Assembly: GCA_022843925.1 (NCBI GenBank)
Contig: JALHMS010000004.1
Coordinates: forward strand, 204,200-268,199
DNA from: Burkholderiales bacterium
GTDB lineage: Bacteria > Pseudomonadota > Gammaproteobacteria > Burkholderiales > Ga0077523
Reading direction: 5' to 3'
Length of the DNA: 64,000 nt
The notes beneath the pieces were generated by a model. It was given only the letters and a program-made list of their open reading frames with translations, was not told where the DNA came from and ran no database searches. The number at the start of each line of letters is the position of its first letter. The stretch's first letter is position 1. Of the stretch, positions 8,998-19,386 are shown piece after piece. Both the position numbers and the translations under genes were made by a program.

Positions 8998-10263
8998 TTA
9001 CGGCGAGTGCCATGGGGGAAGCCGCCTGGGCGTGCGCCGGTTGATCAGGTGCGCGTGGATGGGGAGTCCGTCGCGAAAGGGCGGCCATGATTCGCCGGTG
9101 ACGAGCGGCAAGAGATAGGTGCGGCAGGCCGGTGTGATGTGACAGCGGTCCGCGGCGATGAACTCGTGCGGCAGCCGCCGCTCGAGGGTGGCCACCGAGT
9201 CGAGGTCGGTCATGCCGATGCGCCATCGATAGGGGTTGTCCGATTCGCGCACGATCACCGGCATGGTGCCGTTGTGTCCGTCGAGTGCGAAGTTCACCGC
9301 GGCCTGACCGACCGCCTCGGCGTGGGCGAGGTCGGTGGCGGAGGCGAGGTGGCGTGCCGCCCGTTGCAGATAGTCGGCCGTCGCCCAATGGCACTTGTAG
9401 CCGAGGCGGTCGTGCACGAGGCGTGCGAGATATGGTGCGACGCCGCCGAACTGCTCCTCCCCTGCATGCGGACCCGGGAGCGCCGACACCGGACTGCCGG
9501 ACGCATCGGAGAGTCCCTCCGACGCGCCGATCACGCAGTAGCCGAAGCGCTCGACGCTCGCGTGGACGCGGGCGAGGAAATCCGCCGGGTCGAACGGGAT
9601 CTCCGCGAACAGCAGAAGGTGCGGGGGATGGTGATCGGCATCCGCTGCGAGGCCCATGGCGGCCACCATCCACCCCGCGTGCCGGCCCATGGCTTCGAGA
9701 ATGAACACCTTCGTCGAGGAAGCCACCATCGACGCGACATCGGCCGCGGCCTCGCGCAGGCTCACCGCGAGGTACTTCGCCGCCGATCCGAAGCCGGGCG
9801 AGCAGTCGGTCACGGCGAGATCGTTGTCCACGGTCTTGGGCACGTGCACGCAGGTGATCGGATAGTCGAACCGCTCGCGGAACTGGGCGAGGCTGCGCGC
9901 CGTGTCGGCGGAGCCGTTCCCGCCGTTGTAGAACACGTACCGGATGTCGTGGGCTGCGAAGACCGCGTGCAGGCGGTCCCAGGTGCGGCGATCCGCCTCG
10001 AAGCTGCCGAGACGGAATCGTGCGGATCCGAACGCGCCGCCGGGCGTGTGGCGCAGCGCGCGCAGGGTCTCCGACGTTTCGTACGAGGTGTCGATGAGGT
10101 CCTCGGCAAGGACGCCGAGGATGCCGTTCGATCCGGCGAAGACCTTGCCGATGCGGTGCGGATGGCCGCGGCAGGTCTCGATGACCGCCGCAGCGGTGGC
10201 GTTGATCACCGCGGTGACGCCGCCCGCCTGACAGTAGAGAGCGTTGGGCGGCGGGGGCGCCAC
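8998..10263 (-). CDS. 6-phosphofructokinase, pyrophosphate-dependent type (probable)
   Basis: A 421-residue phosphofructokinase. The active-site segment coded at 9820-9840 reads PKTVDND: lysine where ATP enzymes have glycine (GTIDND) is the mark of pyrophosphate-dependent enzymes. The nucleotide-site segment at 9910-9927 reads NGGNGS, keeping the small glycine of ATP enzymes but with Asn for Asp, so the phosphoryl donor is not beyond doubt. EAMGRHAGW and the substrate-binding segments are present. GTG 10263 is chosen: it lies 14 bp after the adk stop with a GAAGG upstream, and the family-like N-terminus (LYCQAGG) follows. Length fits the roughly 420-residue Xanthomonas/Methylococcus-type group. 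Gene order adk-pfk-hppA links ATP, ADP and pyrophosphate balance. Confidence 0.88.
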   Translation of the reverse strand: MAPPPPNALYCQAGGVTAVINATAAAVIETCRGHPHRIGKVFAGSNGILGVLAEDLIDTSYETSETLRALRHTPGGAFGSARFRLGSFEADRRTWDRLHAVFAAHDIRYVFYNGGNGSADTARSLAQFRERFDYPITCVHVPKTVDNDLAVTDCSPGFGSAAKYLAVSLREAAADVASMVASSTKVFILEAMGRHAGWMVAAMGLAADADHHPPHLLLFAEIPFDPADFLARVHASVERFGYCVIGASEGLSDASGSPVSALPGPHAGEEQFGGVAPYLARLVHDRLGYKCHWATADYLQRAARHLASATDLAHAEAVGQAAVNFALDGHNGTMPVIVRESDNPYRWRIGMTDLDSVATLERRLPHEFIAADRCHITPACRTYLLPLVTGESWPPFRDGLPIHAHLINRRTPRRLPPWHSP

Positions 10264-10277
10264 GGGCCTTCGCGCTG

Positions 10278-11021
<744 letters not shown>

Positions 11022-11822
11022 TTATAGCGACGCGGTTCCGGGTCCCGAGGCAAACAGTGCGCGGACGCGTTCGAGGTCTTCGGGCGTGTCGACGCCGGCC
11101 TCCGGTGCGTGCGGTGTCACCCCCACGGCAATGCGGTGTCCGTGCCAGAGCGCACGCAGCTGCTCGAGCGCTTCGTACTGTTCGATGGGCGCGGGTTCGA
11201 GCGAAGCATAGGCACGCAGGAAGCCGCGGCGGTACGCGTAGATGCCGATGTGGCGGAAGACGGGCATCCCGGGGGGCAGGGTGCGCGAATCGCGGAACCA
11301 GTCCCGCGCGTACGGGATCGTGGCGCGACTGAAGTACAGCGCGTAGCCGGCGCGATCGGAGACCACCTTCACGATGTTCGGATCGAAGAGGTCCTCGTTG
11401 CGTTCGATGGGATGACAGGCGGTGGCGATGGCGGCGTCGGGATGGCTCGCGAGAAGATCGGCCATCTCTCGGATCAGCGACGGCGCGATCCGCGGCTCGT
11501 CGCCCTGCACGTTCACCACCACCGTGTCATCGGACCATCCGCGGGCATCGGCGACTTCCGCGATGCGGTCGGTGCCGCTCGGGTGGTCGGGTCGGGTCAT
11601 CAATGCCCGGAAACCGAACTGGCGCGCTGCGGCTTCGACCGCCGGATGATCGGTGGCGATCCAGACCTCGCGCGCACCGCTTTCCACCGCGCGCTCGGCG
11701 ACGTGCACGACCATCGGCTTGCCTGCGATGTCGGCCAGTGGTTTGCCGGGGAGGCGTGTGGACGCGAAGCGGGCGGGGACGACGGCGACGAAGCCGGCGC
11801 CCGCGGGGGTGGGGGCTGCCAC
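11022..11822 (-). CDS. kdsB: 3-deoxy-manno-octulosonate cytidylyltransferase
   Basis: A 266-residue CMP-Kdo synthetase that activates Kdo for lipopolysaccharide inner core assembly. The N-terminal nucleotide-binding motif [15 protein letters not shown] and the NVQGDEP motif near residue 103 are canonical. The stop of trm112 lies only 3 bp upstream, so the pair is probably translationally coupled. With lpxK it forms the lipid A/Kdo part of this operon. Confidence 0.96.
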   Translation of the reverse strand: MAAPTPAGAGFVAVVPARFASTRLPGKPLADIAGKPMVVHVAERAVESGAREVWIATDHPAVEAAARQFGFRALMTRPDHPSGTDRIAEVADARGWSDDTVVVNVQGDEPRIAPSLIREMADLLASHPDAAIATACHPIERNEDLFDPNIVKVVSDRAGYALYFSRATIPYARDWFRDSRTLPPGMPVFRHIGIYAYRRGFLRAYASLEPAPIEQYEALEQLRALWHGHRIAVGVTPHAPEAGVDTPEDLERVRALFASGPGTASL

Positions 11823-11825
11823 GGA

Positions 11826-12029
11826 TCAGCGACGCTTGCGCCAGGCGTCGAGCTCTTCGTCGGTCAGCCGACGGGCCTCGTCCTCGAGCATCACGGGGAT
11901 GTCGTCCCGCACGGGGTAGGCGAGTCCGCTCTCGACGGAGATGAGTTCGGCGCGCTCGCGGTCGTACAGGAGCGGCGCCTTCGTGAGGGGGTCGACGAGG
12001 ATGTCCAGAAGCTTGGAGTCAAGAGCCAT
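11826..12029 (-). CDS. Trm112 family protein (YcaR-like)
   Basis: A 67-residue Trm112-type protein, recognisable from [14 protein letters not shown], the internal [10 protein letters not shown] and its place between lpxK and kdsB as in many proteobacteria. Usual members carry CPxCK zinc cysteines; here the corresponding stretch is [11 protein letters not shown] with no cysteine, as in the YcaR-like branch. The ATG at 12029 lies inside the end of lpxK (11-bp overlap), so coupling is likely. Its role in bacteria is thought to be methyltransferase activation or is unknown. Confidence 0.9.
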   Translation of the reverse strand: MALDSKLLDILVDPLTKAPLLYDRERAELISVESGLAYPVRDDIPVMLEDEARRLTDEELDAWRKRR

Positions 12030-13020
12030 GGTGCGATGTCCGCAGTGTCTGGAGGATGCGATCGGCGACCGATGCATCGAGGATGGCGTCGACCGGCAGG
12101 ACCCACATGCGAGCCGTCGCGAAGGCCGCGCATTTTACGGCATCCTTCTCCGTCATCGCGATCGGCGCATCGTCCGCGAAAGCCAGGTCGCCCGCCTGGT
12201 AGGCGTGATGGTCCGGGAACGCGTGCGGGACGACGTCGACGCCCAGCGCGGTCAGCGTCGCGAAGAACTGCTCCGGGACGCCGATCCCCGCCACCGCATG
12301 CACGCGTCGACCGGCGAATGCCGTACCGTCGAGTGTCACCGTGGGGTCGTCCAGGCGCTGCCAGCGTCCGGGTGCGAGGCCCATCGTCACGGCACCGGCT
12401 GGCAGGGCCAGACTCGCGTCACGCGGGGCTTTCACGACGACGATGTCGCATCGGGCCAGCCGCGACACGGGCTCGCGCAGCGGACCCGCAGGCAGAAGCA
12501 ATCCGTTGCCGAAGCCGCGGGTGCCGTCCACGACGGCGATCTCGAAGTTGCGGGCGAGACGATGGTGCTGGAGTCCGTCGTCGCTCACGATCACGTCGCA
12601 CTGCGGATGCGTGGCGAGCAGCGCGCGCGCAGCGGCGGCACGATCGCGACCCCGCCACACGGGGCAACCGGCGCGTCGTGCAAGCAATACGGGTTCGTCG
12701 CCGCAGAGTGCGGGGTCACTGCCTGCGGTCACGGGTGCCGGTTCCGGACCGGTGCCCCCGTAGCCGCGCGTCACGATGCCCGGGTGCCGTCCGCGCCTTC
12801 GGAGTTCCGCGGCCAGCCAGAGCACGAGCGGTGTCTTGCCGGTCCCACCGGCAGTGACGTTGCCCACCACCACCACGGGCACCGGGAGCGATTCGACGCG
12901 AAGGATGCCGAGGCGGAAAAGCGAGCGGTGCAGCGCCGCCGCGAGTCCGAACACGGCAGCGAGCGGCATCAGCGCCAGGGCCAACGGTCCGCGGCGGTGC
13001 CAGTGGGCAGGAGCGTTCAC
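12019..13020 (-). CDS. lpxK: Tetraacyldisaccharide 4'-kinase
   Basis: A 333-residue lipid A kinase that phosphorylates the 4'-position of the disaccharide precursor at the inner membrane. A hydrophobic N-terminal segment (residues 12-30) is followed by the Walker A motif [12 protein letters not shown] near residue 58 and the family segment VTRGYGG. The second half includes [11 protein letters not shown], a conserved LpxK element. It lies 47 bp after exbD and overlaps trm112 by 11 bp. Confidence 0.95.
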   Translation of the reverse strand: MNAPAHWHRRGPLALALMPLAAVFGLAAALHRSLFRLGILRVESLPVPVVVVGNVTAGGTGKTPLVLWLAAELRRRGRHPGIVTRGYGGTGPEPAPVTAGSDPALCGDEPVLLARRAGCPVWRGRDRAAAARALLATHPQCDVIVSDDGLQHHRLARNFEIAVVDGTRGFGNGLLLPAGPLREPVSRLARCDIVVVKAPRDASLALPAGAVTMGLAPGRWQRLDDPTVTLDGTAFAGRRVHAVAGIGVPEQFFATLTALGVDVVPHAFPDHHAYQAGDLAFADDAPIAMTEKDAVKCAAFATARMWVLPVDAILDASVADRILQTLRTSHHGS

Positions 13021-13067
13021 GGGGCGGAGTCTGCGGGCGTGCCGATGGGCGCGATGCCTGCAGTCGG

Positions 13068-13487
13068 CTACTTCTTGGTCTGCTGGGTCGCGAAGGTCAC
13101 GCGGCCGAACCCCGCGAAGCGCGCGGCCTCCAGAACGTGGATCACCGACTGGTGACTCGCGGTGGCATCGGCGTTGATCACGATCATCGGATCGGGGTTG
13201 CTGCCGGCGGCGCGCTTCAGTTCGTTGGCGAAGGCCTCGGCGCTGGAGAAGACGACAGGGGACCGGTTGACCACGTAGCGCCCCGCAGGCGTCACGGCGA
13301 CATCGATCTGCTGCGGGCGGTCGGCCGACGGTGGCGCGTCCGCGGTGGGGAGGTCGATCTGCAGTTCGGAGTAGCGCGAGTAGGTGGTGGTGACCATGAG
13401 AAAGATCAGGATCACCATCAGCACGTCGATGAGCGGGACCAGGTTCATCTCGGGTTCCTCGCGCACCGACCCGCGGCGGAAATTCAT
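13068..13487 (-). CDS. exbD: ExbD/TolR biopolymer transport protein
   Basis: A 139-residue protein with one N-terminal transmembrane helix (residues 17-37) that contains the proton-path aspartate in PLIDVLMVILIFLM, followed by a periplasmic domain. ExbD works with ExbB to couple proton flow to energy transduction at the outer membrane. Its ATG overlaps the exbB stop by one base (TGATG). No TonB or TonB-dependent receptor lies in the window; in this operon context the pair is often a general ExbBD/TolQR-like energiser. Confidence 0.93.
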   Translation of the reverse strand: MNFRRGSVREEPEMNLVPLIDVLMVILIFLMVTTTYSRYSELQIDLPTADAPPSADRPQQIDVAVTPAGRYVVNRSPVVFSSAEAFANELKRAAGSNPDPMIVINADATASHQSVIHVLEAARFAGFGRVTFATQQTKK

Positions 13488-14092
13488 CAGCGGCGCTCTC
13501 CGTGGAGGATCTCCACGAGCTTCACGGCCTGCTGCTCCATCTCGACCACCAGCGAGTCCGCGCGGCTGCGGAAATGGCGGTAGAAGATCATGCTCGGGAT
13601 TGCCACGATCAGACCGAAGGCCGTGTTGTAGAGCGCCACGGAGATGCCGTGCGCCAGTTGCGCCGGACTGTTGCCGCCCGGCGCCTGCGATCCGAAGATC
13701 TCGATCATCCCGATGACTGTGCCGAGCAGGCCCATGATCGGCGAGATGGATGCGATGGTGCCGAGGGGAGGCAGAAACCGGCCGAGCTCGTGCGCTGCAG
13801 CGCGCCCGGCTTCCTCGATGGCTTCCTTGGTGACTTCGCGCGTGCTCTTCACGTTGGCGAGTCCGGCCGCGAAGACGCGCCCGAGCAGGGAGTCCTGGGC
13901 TAGACGATCGAGCATCGCCTGCGACACGCCCTGCGTGCGGAACTCCTCGGTGACCCGGGATAGGAGGTCTCGTGGTGCAACCAGGTTGCGGCGCAGTGAC
14001 CAGCTCCGTTCACCGATGATGCCCAGGGCGATGATGGATGCTGCGATGATCGGCCAGATGGGCCAGCCTGCCGCTTCGATGATGGCCAGCAC
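13487..14092 (-). CDS. exbB: MotA/TolQ/ExbB proton channel protein
   Basis: A 201-residue inner-membrane proton channel protein with three predicted transmembrane helices: residues 11-30, and two after a cytoplasmic loop around 105-175. The signature LPPLGTIASISPIMGLLGTV and the conserved GISVALYNTAFGLIVAIPSM helix are intact. It is the first gene of the minus-strand run exbB-exbD-lpxK-trm112-kdsB-adk-pfk and is divergent from xseA. Confidence 0.94.
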   Translation of the reverse strand: MLAIIEAAGWPIWPIIAASIIALGIIGERSWSLRRNLVAPRDLLSRVTEEFRTQGVSQAMLDRLAQDSLLGRVFAAGLANVKSTREVTKEAIEEAGRAAAHELGRFLPPLGTIASISPIMGLLGTVIGMIEIFGSQAPGGNSPAQLAHGISVALYNTAFGLIVAIPSMIFYRHFRSRADSLVVEMEQQAVKLVEILHGERR

Positions 14093-14194
14093 GTGTGATT
14101 CTCTCCGTCAGCAAACCGGGTGACTGTAGCTTGCGCGGGCGGGGCGCGCAACCGAGCATCTCGCGGTCGGCGGGTGCACCGGAATCTTGAATTG

Positions 14195-14217
14195 TTTTCC
14201 ACAAACCCTGTGGATAA
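14195..14217. promoter_or_regulatory. Inverted pair of DnaA-box-like sites upstream of xseA
   Basis: TGTGGATAA at 14209-14217 is the exact reverse complement of the consensus DnaA box TTATCCACA. Five bases to its left, TTTTCCACA at 14195-14203 is a one-mismatch box in the opposite orientation. An inverted repeat TTCGC/GCGAA follows at 14242-14257. The 290-bp exbB-xseA gap also holds AT-rich promoter-like sequence near 14285-14330. Confidence 0.5.
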
Positions 14218-14382
14218 GGGTGTGAACAGGTTGTCGAAATCTTCGCTAAGTGGCGAACGCGGAAAGGCTTTTGGTCTGCCGCTCAAAATTTGGTCACGAA
14301 AAATTCATATGACGAACATGTACTTGGCGCAAGGCTCCCTCTGGCAAGAAACCGCGATCCTGGCCGACTTCCGGGGCTTCCG

Positions 14383-15729
14383 ATGAGCGGCGGATTCGGC
14401 GCTGCGGGCGATGTGCAGGTCCTCACCGTCGCCCAGTTCAATGCCCGGGCACGCGCCCTGATCGAGGGCGGTCTCGCGGTCGGATGGGTGACCGGCGAGA
14501 TCTCCAACTTCATGCGCGCCGCGTCGGGGCACTGCTACTTCTCCCTGAAGGACGAATCCGCACAGGTGAGGTGCGTGCTGTTCCGGCATCGCGCGCAACT
14601 GGTCGATGCTCCGCTCGCGAACGGTGCCCGCGTCGAGATCCGCGCCGTGCCCACGCTCTACGAGGCGCGGGGCGAGTTCCAGCTCACGGTCGAGTACGTG
14701 CGACGGGCCGGCGTGGGCTCGCTCTTCGAGGCGTTCGAGCGCACGAAGCGGAAGCTCGAGGCCGAGGGCCTGTTCGCCACCGAACGCAAGCGGCCGTTGC
14801 CGGCGTATCCGCGCGTCGTCGGAATCGTGACATCGCCCCAGGCTGCCGCGTTGCGCGACGTGCTCACGACGTTGAAGCGCCGCATGCCGTCGGTCGGCGC
14901 GATCGTCTATCCGACGCTGGTGCAGGGGGACGGTGCGCCGGAGCGCATCGCCAACGCCATCGCGACGGCGTCGCGGCGCGCGGAGGTCGACGTGTTGATC
15001 GTCTGTCGCGGTGGCGGCAGCACGGAGGATCTCTGGGCCTTCAACGACGAACGCGTCGCGCGTGCGATCGCGGCCTCGCCCGTGCCTGTGGTCACGGGCG
15101 TCGGCCACGAGACCGACTTCACGATCGCCGACTTCGTCTCGGACATGCGCGCGCCGACGCCGACCGCTGCCGCGACCGCCGTCGTGCCGGATCGGGTCGT
15201 GTTGCTGCGACGCATCGGCGTCCAGGCGAACGCCATCGCACGAAGCGCCATGCGGCATCTGGAACGTCGGGCCCAGCGGCTCGATCACCTGGCATCGCGA
15301 CTGCAGCATCCCGGCGAACGCATCGCGCTGCGCCGCGAGCGCCTCGCGAACCTGCAGGCGCGTCTCTCGAATGCGATGGGGCGTGTCCAGGACATGCGCC
15401 TGCAGCGCGTGGCGCGTGTCGGTGACCGCTTCACCGCGGCGGCGCCTGACCTCGGGCGCTTGCGCACGCGGCTGAAAGCCATCGGCGAGCGTCTTCCCAG
15501 GGCTGGTGCGACCGGCATGCTGTCGCGAACGGCCAAGCTCGACCGGCTCGCGGCGAGCCTGCTGCACCTCGATCCCACGGCTGTGCTGGACCGTGGCTAC
15601 GCGATCGTGCGGGATGCGGAGGGCAGGGTTCTCCGGTCGGCCTCGTCCGTGGCAACGGGCGACGCCATCGCCATCGCCGTGTCGGACGGCGGTATCGATG
15701 CGGTGGTCTCGAGCGTGCGCCGTGATTGA
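14383..15729 (+). CDS. xseA: Exodeoxyribonuclease VII large subunit
   Basis: A 448-residue XseA. The N-terminal OB-fold domain (VGWVTGEISNFMRAASGHCYF, residues about 30-50) is followed by the catalytic domain with VRGGGSTEDLW-like CRGGGS at about 207 and GVGHETDFTIAD, then a long helical coil and a C-terminal beta segment with LDRGYAIVRD. With XseB it degrades single-stranded DNA. ATG 14383 gives MSGGFG and normal length; an upstream in-frame start at 14290 would add 31 unconserved residues. xseB is not in the window. Confidence 0.94.
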   Translation: MSGGFGAAGDVQVLTVAQFNARARALIEGGLAVGWVTGEISNFMRAASGHCYFSLKDESAQVRCVLFRHRAQLVDAPLANGARVEIRAVPTLYEARGEFQLTVEYVRRAGVGSLFEAFERTKRKLEAEGLFATERKRPLPAYPRVVGIVTSPQAAALRDVLTTLKRRMPSVGAIVYPTLVQGDGAPERIANAIATASRRAEVDVLIVCRGGGSTEDLWAFNDERVARAIAASPVPVVTGVGHETDFTIADFVSDMRAPTPTAAATAVVPDRVVLLRRIGVQANAIARSAMRHLERRAQRLDHLASRLQHPGERIALRRERLANLQARLSNAMGRVQDMRLQRVARVGDRFTAAAPDLGRLRTRLKAIGERLPRAGATGMLSRTAKLDRLAASLLHLDPTAVLDRGYAIVRDAEGRVLRSASSVATGDAIAIAVSDGGIDAVVSSVRRD

Positions 15730-15810
15730 ACCTCGGGGGATCGAGGGCGTATCGTTCGTCGTTCGGACACACACCGCACTCACAACCACCAACGCAGGAG
15801 GAGTCGAAGC

Positions 15811-16311
15811 ATGAGATCCCTGAGAATCCGCATTGCGGCAGCGCTCGTCGCGGTGTTCGGCGCGATGGCGTTCGGTGCCATGTCGTCCGGGGCACTCGCC
15901 CAGGTCGTGGACAAGAAGGCGCTGACGCTCGATGGCGCGAAGAAGATCGCGGCGGCCGCCGAAGCCGAGGCCGTGAAGAACAAGTGGAACGTCGTGATTG
16001 CCGTGGTCGACGAGGGTGGCCAGATCCTTTATCTCCAGCGCATGGACGGCACGCAGTACGGCAGCGTCGATGTGGCGATCAAGAAGGCGCGCACGTCGTC
16101 AGCATTCAAGCGGCCCACGAAGGTCTTCGAGGACGCCGTCGCAGGCGGGCGCAACGCACTTCTCGCGCTGGACGGCGCGTTGCCGCTGGAAGGCGGTCTG
16201 CCCCTCGCAGTCGGCGGCCAGATCGTCGGCGCGATCGGCGTGTCGGGCGTGACGTCCCAGCAGGACGGTCAGATCGCGAAGGCCGGCGTGGACGCGCTCG
16301 GCGGGCAGTGA
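15811..16311 (+). CDS. Periplasmic heme-binding/GlcG-type protein
   Basis: A 166-residue exported protein of the GlcG/HbpS (DUF336) family. A signal peptide (residues 1-30, cleavage likely after GALA) precedes the compact domain with VVIAVVDEGGQILYLQRMDG and the closing GGLPLAVGGQIVGAIGVSG. Members bind heme or act as chaperones or accessory oxidation proteins; the role here is not settled by context. A strong ribosome-binding site AGGAGG lies just upstream, suggesting high translation. A 9-bp G/C hairpin separates it from convergent miaA. Confidence 0.87.
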   Translation: MRSLRIRIAAALVAVFGAMAFGAMSSGALAQVVDKKALTLDGAKKIAAAAEAEAVKNKWNVVIAVVDEGGQILYLQRMDGTQYGSVDVAIKKARTSSAFKRPTKVFEDAVAGGRNALLALDGALPLEGGLPLAVGGQIVGAIGVSGVTSQQDGQIAKAGVDALGGQ

Positions 16312-16318
16312 CGACGTT

Positions 16319-16360
16319 CCGGGCCGGTCGGACGATTCGATCGGGCGGCGTCCGGCCCGG
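16319..16360. terminator. Hairpin between convergent genes
   Basis: CCGGGCCGG at 16319-16327 pairs perfectly with CCGGCCCGG at 16352-16360 across a 24-base loop. It could terminate transcripts from both sides, but no T run follows. Confidence 0.4.
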
Positions 16361-16371
16361 GCGCCGCGGCC

Positions 16372-17322
16372 TCAGCAGTCGGCGAGTCGCGCGCCCACCA
16401 CGTCGGCGACCGTCCCGGCCACGTCCGGATCCAGGCAGTCGAAGCGTTCCACGTCGGGCGTGGAACGCAGCCAGGTGAGCTGCCGTTTCGCGAGTTGTCG
16501 CGTCGCGATCACGGCGGTCTCCCGCAGGCGCGCCAGTCCGAACTCGCCGTCGAGGTACTGCCACACCTGGCGATAGCCCACGCATCGCATCGAGGGCAGT
16601 TCCGGCGTGAGGTCGTAGTCGCGACGCAGCCTCTCCACCTCGCCGATCAGGCCCAGCTCCAGCATCACTTCGAAGCGGGTCGCGATGCGTTCGTGCAGCA
16701 CTGCACGATCGCCGGGTTCCAGCGAGACCTGCACCCACCGGAAGGGCGGTGCTTCGCGCGCACTCTCCTCCAGCAGTTCCGACATGGGCCGCCCGGCCAC
16801 CCAGCAGACTTCCAGGGCGCGCTGGATGCGCTGCGAATCCGTCGGGTCGAGGCGCGCGGCCGTCACGGGGTCCAGCCCGGCCAGCGTCTCGTGCAGCGCC
16901 GGCCAGCCGAGCGTTTCCGCCATGTCGTCGATCACGGCACGCGTGGCCGGATCCGCCTGGGGCAGGTCCGACAGACCCTCGCGCAGGGCCTTGAAGTAGA
17001 GCATGGTGCCGCCGCAGAGCAGCGGGATGCGATCGCGGGCGGCGATGCTGCGGATGCAGTCCGCGGCGTCTTCGGCGAAGCGCGCTGCGGAGTAGCGCTC
17101 CGTCGGATCGATGAGATCCAGCAGATGGTGCCGGACCTGCCCGCGCTCCGCGGCGTCGGGCTTGGCCGTGCCGATGTCCATGTCGCGGTAGACCAGTGCG
17201 GAATCCACGCTGACGATCTCCACCGGCAGCCGGCGCGCGAGTTCGAGGGCGACCCGGGTCTTGCCGGCGGCCGTCGGGCCCATGAGGGCGATGACGACCG
17301 GGCGCTCGTCGTGAACAGTCAT
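16372..17322 (-). CDS. miaA: tRNA dimethylallyltransferase
   Basis: A 316-residue MiaA, which prenylates A37 of tRNAs reading UNN codons. The P-loop GPTAAGKT is near residue 15, then [18 protein letters not shown] and the family segment [13 protein letters not shown] near residue 240. The ATG at 17322 lies 13 bp after the mutL stop; an upstream start would give a 44-residue extension that overlaps mutL in another frame. mutL-miaA is a widespread proteobacterial pair. hfq, the usual next gene, is not downstream here. Confidence 0.96.
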   Translation of the reverse strand: MTVHDERPVVIALMGPTAAGKTRVALELARRLPVEIVSVDSALVYRDMDIGTAKPDAAERGQVRHHLLDLIDPTERYSAARFAEDAADCIRSIAARDRIPLLCGGTMLYFKALREGLSDLPQADPATRAVIDDMAETLGWPALHETLAGLDPVTAARLDPTDSQRIQRALEVCWVAGRPMSELLEESAREAPPFRWVQVSLEPGDRAVLHERIATRFEVMLELGLIGEVERLRRDYDLTPELPSMRCVGYRQVWQYLDGEFGLARLRETAVIATRQLAKRQLTWLRSTPDVERFDCLDPDVAGTVADVVGARLADC

Positions 17323-17335
17323 CGACGCAACCTGC

Positions 17336-19144
17336 TCAGCGGCCGCGCATGAAGAGGCGATCGAGATCCGCCATCGACAGCTGGGTCCAGGTGGGGCGCC
17401 CGTGATTGCACTGCCCGGAGCGTTCGGTCTCCTCCATGTCGCGCAGCAGCGCATTCATCTCGGGCAGTGTGAGCGAACGGTTCGCGCGGACCGCGCCGTG
17501 GCAGGCGAGCGTCGCGAGCATCTCGTCGCGGCGGTCCTCCAGGACGTGGCTCACGCCGACCTCGGCGATCTCGCGCAGCGTGTCGCGGGCGAGCGCCGCG
17601 GCGTCGGCGTTGCGCAGCAGGACCGGTACGGATCGCACGGCGACCGTCGTCGGCGACAGCACCGCCATCTCGAACCCCAGCCGCGACAGGAGGTCCGCGT
17701 GCTCCTCCACCGTGGCCACCTCCAGCGCACTGGCCACGAGCGTGGCGGGGATCAGGAGCGGTTGCGTCGGGACGCCGGAGGCTGCGAGCGCGACCTTCAA
17801 CCGCTCGTAGACGATGCGTTCGTGCGCTGCATGCATGTCGATGATGACGAGGCCGGCATGGTTCTGCGCGAGCACGTAGACGCCGGCCAGCTGGGCGATC
17901 GCGAATCCGAGCGGCGGCCCGTCGGATGGGGTGGCGGACGGCGGCGGGGCGAGTGTCGTCGTGGCCGCATCCGTGCCGTCGCCCGTAGGTGCGCGGCCGA
18001 ACAGCCGGTCGTAGAAGGCCATCGATTCGCCGGCGGCGAGCGGCATCGCGGATTGCCGCGGCGGGTAGCCCGCGGTCGGACCGCTCGACCACCCCATGCC
18101 GGAAGGCGCGCGGACCGCCTGGTCCGGTGGCGTCATCGAGGTCGTCGCGCCCCCTGGCCTGGACGCGGCGAGCGTCCGTTCGAGGATGCTCCGTACGAAC
18201 GGATGGATGCTGCGGCTCTCGCGGAACCGGACTTCCGTCTTCGTCGGGTGCACGTTCACGTCGACCAGCTCCGGCGGCATGTCGAGGAAGATCGCGAAGG
18301 CCGGATGGCGGTCGTGGTGGAGGATGTCCCGATACGCTTCGCGGATGGCGTGGGCGAGCAGGCGGTCGCGGACGAACCGCCCGTTCACGAACACGAACTG
18401 CGCATCGCGCTGGCCGCGGGCCGCGGCGGGAAGCCCGGCGAAGCCGCGCAACGCCATGGGGCCGGCCCGCTCGTCGAACGCGATGGCGGACTGCATGAAG
18501 TCCTCGCCGAGCACCGCAGCCACCCGCTCGGCCAGCGACTGGGAAGCCAGCCGCCAACGCGCCCTGCCGTCGCTCGTGAGGCGCATCGAGACATCGGGGC
18601 GCGCGAGGGCGATGCGCGTGAACCAGTCGTCCGCGTGGGCGTACTCGGTGGCTTCGGTGCGGAGGAACTTCCGGCGGGCGGGGGTGTTGTAGTAGAGATC
18701 GAGCACGTCGATCGTGGTGCCGGGTTCGCACTGCGCCGGGATGGCTTCCGAGAGCGTCCCGCCATGGCTTTCGATCTGCCAGCCGTGCCTCTCGTCCGCA
18801 GTCCGGCTGGTCAGGGTGAGATGCGACACCGAGGCGATGCTGGCGAGCGCCTCGCCCCGGAAGCCCAGCGTGCCGACGCGCTCGAGATCCTCGAACGATG
18901 CGATCTTGCTGGTGGCGTGCCGGGCGAGTGCCAGCGGCAGTTCGTCGCGTGCGATGCCCCGCCCGTCGTCCTGCACGCGGATCTGCCGGATCCCGCCATC
19001 CTTCAGCGTCACGGCGATGTCGGTGGCGCCCGCGTCGAGACTGTTCTCGAGCATTTCCTTCAGGGCGGCGGCGGGGCGTTCGACGACTTCGCCGGCAGCA
19101 ATCTGGTTGACGAGGTGATCGGGCAGGACTTGGATCGAAGGCAT
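17336..19144 (-). CDS. mutL: DNA mismatch repair protein MutL
   Basis: A 602-residue MutL. The N-terminal GHKL ATPase shows [15 protein letters not shown] and [10 protein letters not shown] within the first 110 residues. After a Pro/Ala-rich linker (about 330-400) the dimerisation domain contains [12 protein letters not shown], matching the DxHAx2Ex4E pattern of nuclease-competent MutL proteins with Met for Gln, and the closing [12 protein letters not shown] block. It works with MutS in strand-directed mismatch repair. Transcription runs into miaA; the upstream neighbour is the divergent transhydrogenase operon rather than amiC. Confidence 0.96.
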   Translation of the reverse strand: MPSIQVLPDHLVNQIAAGEVVERPAAALKEMLENSLDAGATDIAVTLKDGGIRQIRVQDDGRGIARDELPLALARHATSKIASFEDLERVGTLGFRGEALASIASVSHLTLTSRTADERHGWQIESHGGTLSEAIPAQCEPGTTIDVLDLYYNTPARRKFLRTEATEYAHADDWFTRIALARPDVSMRLTSDGRARWRLASQSLAERVAAVLGEDFMQSAIAFDERAGPMALRGFAGLPAAARGQRDAQFVFVNGRFVRDRLLAHAIREAYRDILHHDRHPAFAIFLDMPPELVDVNVHPTKTEVRFRESRSIHPFVRSILERTLAASRPGGATTSMTPPDQAVRAPSGMGWSSGPTAGYPPRQSAMPLAAGESMAFYDRLFGRAPTGDGTDAATTTLAPPPSATPSDGPPLGFAIAQLAGVYVLAQNHAGLVIIDMHAAHERIVYERLKVALAASGVPTQPLLIPATLVASALEVATVEEHADLLSRLGFEMAVLSPTTVAVRSVPVLLRNADAAALARDTLREIAEVGVSHVLEDRRDEMLATLACHGAVRANRSLTLPEMNALLRDMEETERSGQCNHGRPTWTQLSMADLDRLFMRGR

Positions 19145-19222
19145 TCGGGGAGCGGGGCTTTATGTTGGAATCGGCATGAGAGAACTGCCGGAGCGGCATA
19201 TCCGAGCCGCGAGCCGGCCCAC

Positions 19223-19228
19223 TATAAT
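19223..19228 (+). promoter_or_regulatory. Consensus -10 box upstream of the transhydrogenase operon
   Basis: A perfect TATAAT lies 159 bp before the pntAA ATG in the mutL-pntAA gap. No convincing -35 box stands 16-18 bp upstream, so only the -10 part is supported. Confidence 0.4.
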
Positions 19229-19386
19229 GCTAGGCTTCTCAGGCTCGTGGCGAAAACGCGGGCATCATCGGGATCCGCGCCCTGGTCGGTGTTTTCGTGC
19301 CGATCGGCGGCAGGCGTCCCTGACAAGTGGACCGGTGGCGCAAGTTCGTCCCCGGCCATGACCCAAATCTTGGAGGTGATCTAGGC

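Noticed and set aside
14195..14217. Chromosomal replication origin
   Set aside because: Only two DnaA boxes, no AT-rich unwinding region or dnaA/dnaN genes in the window.
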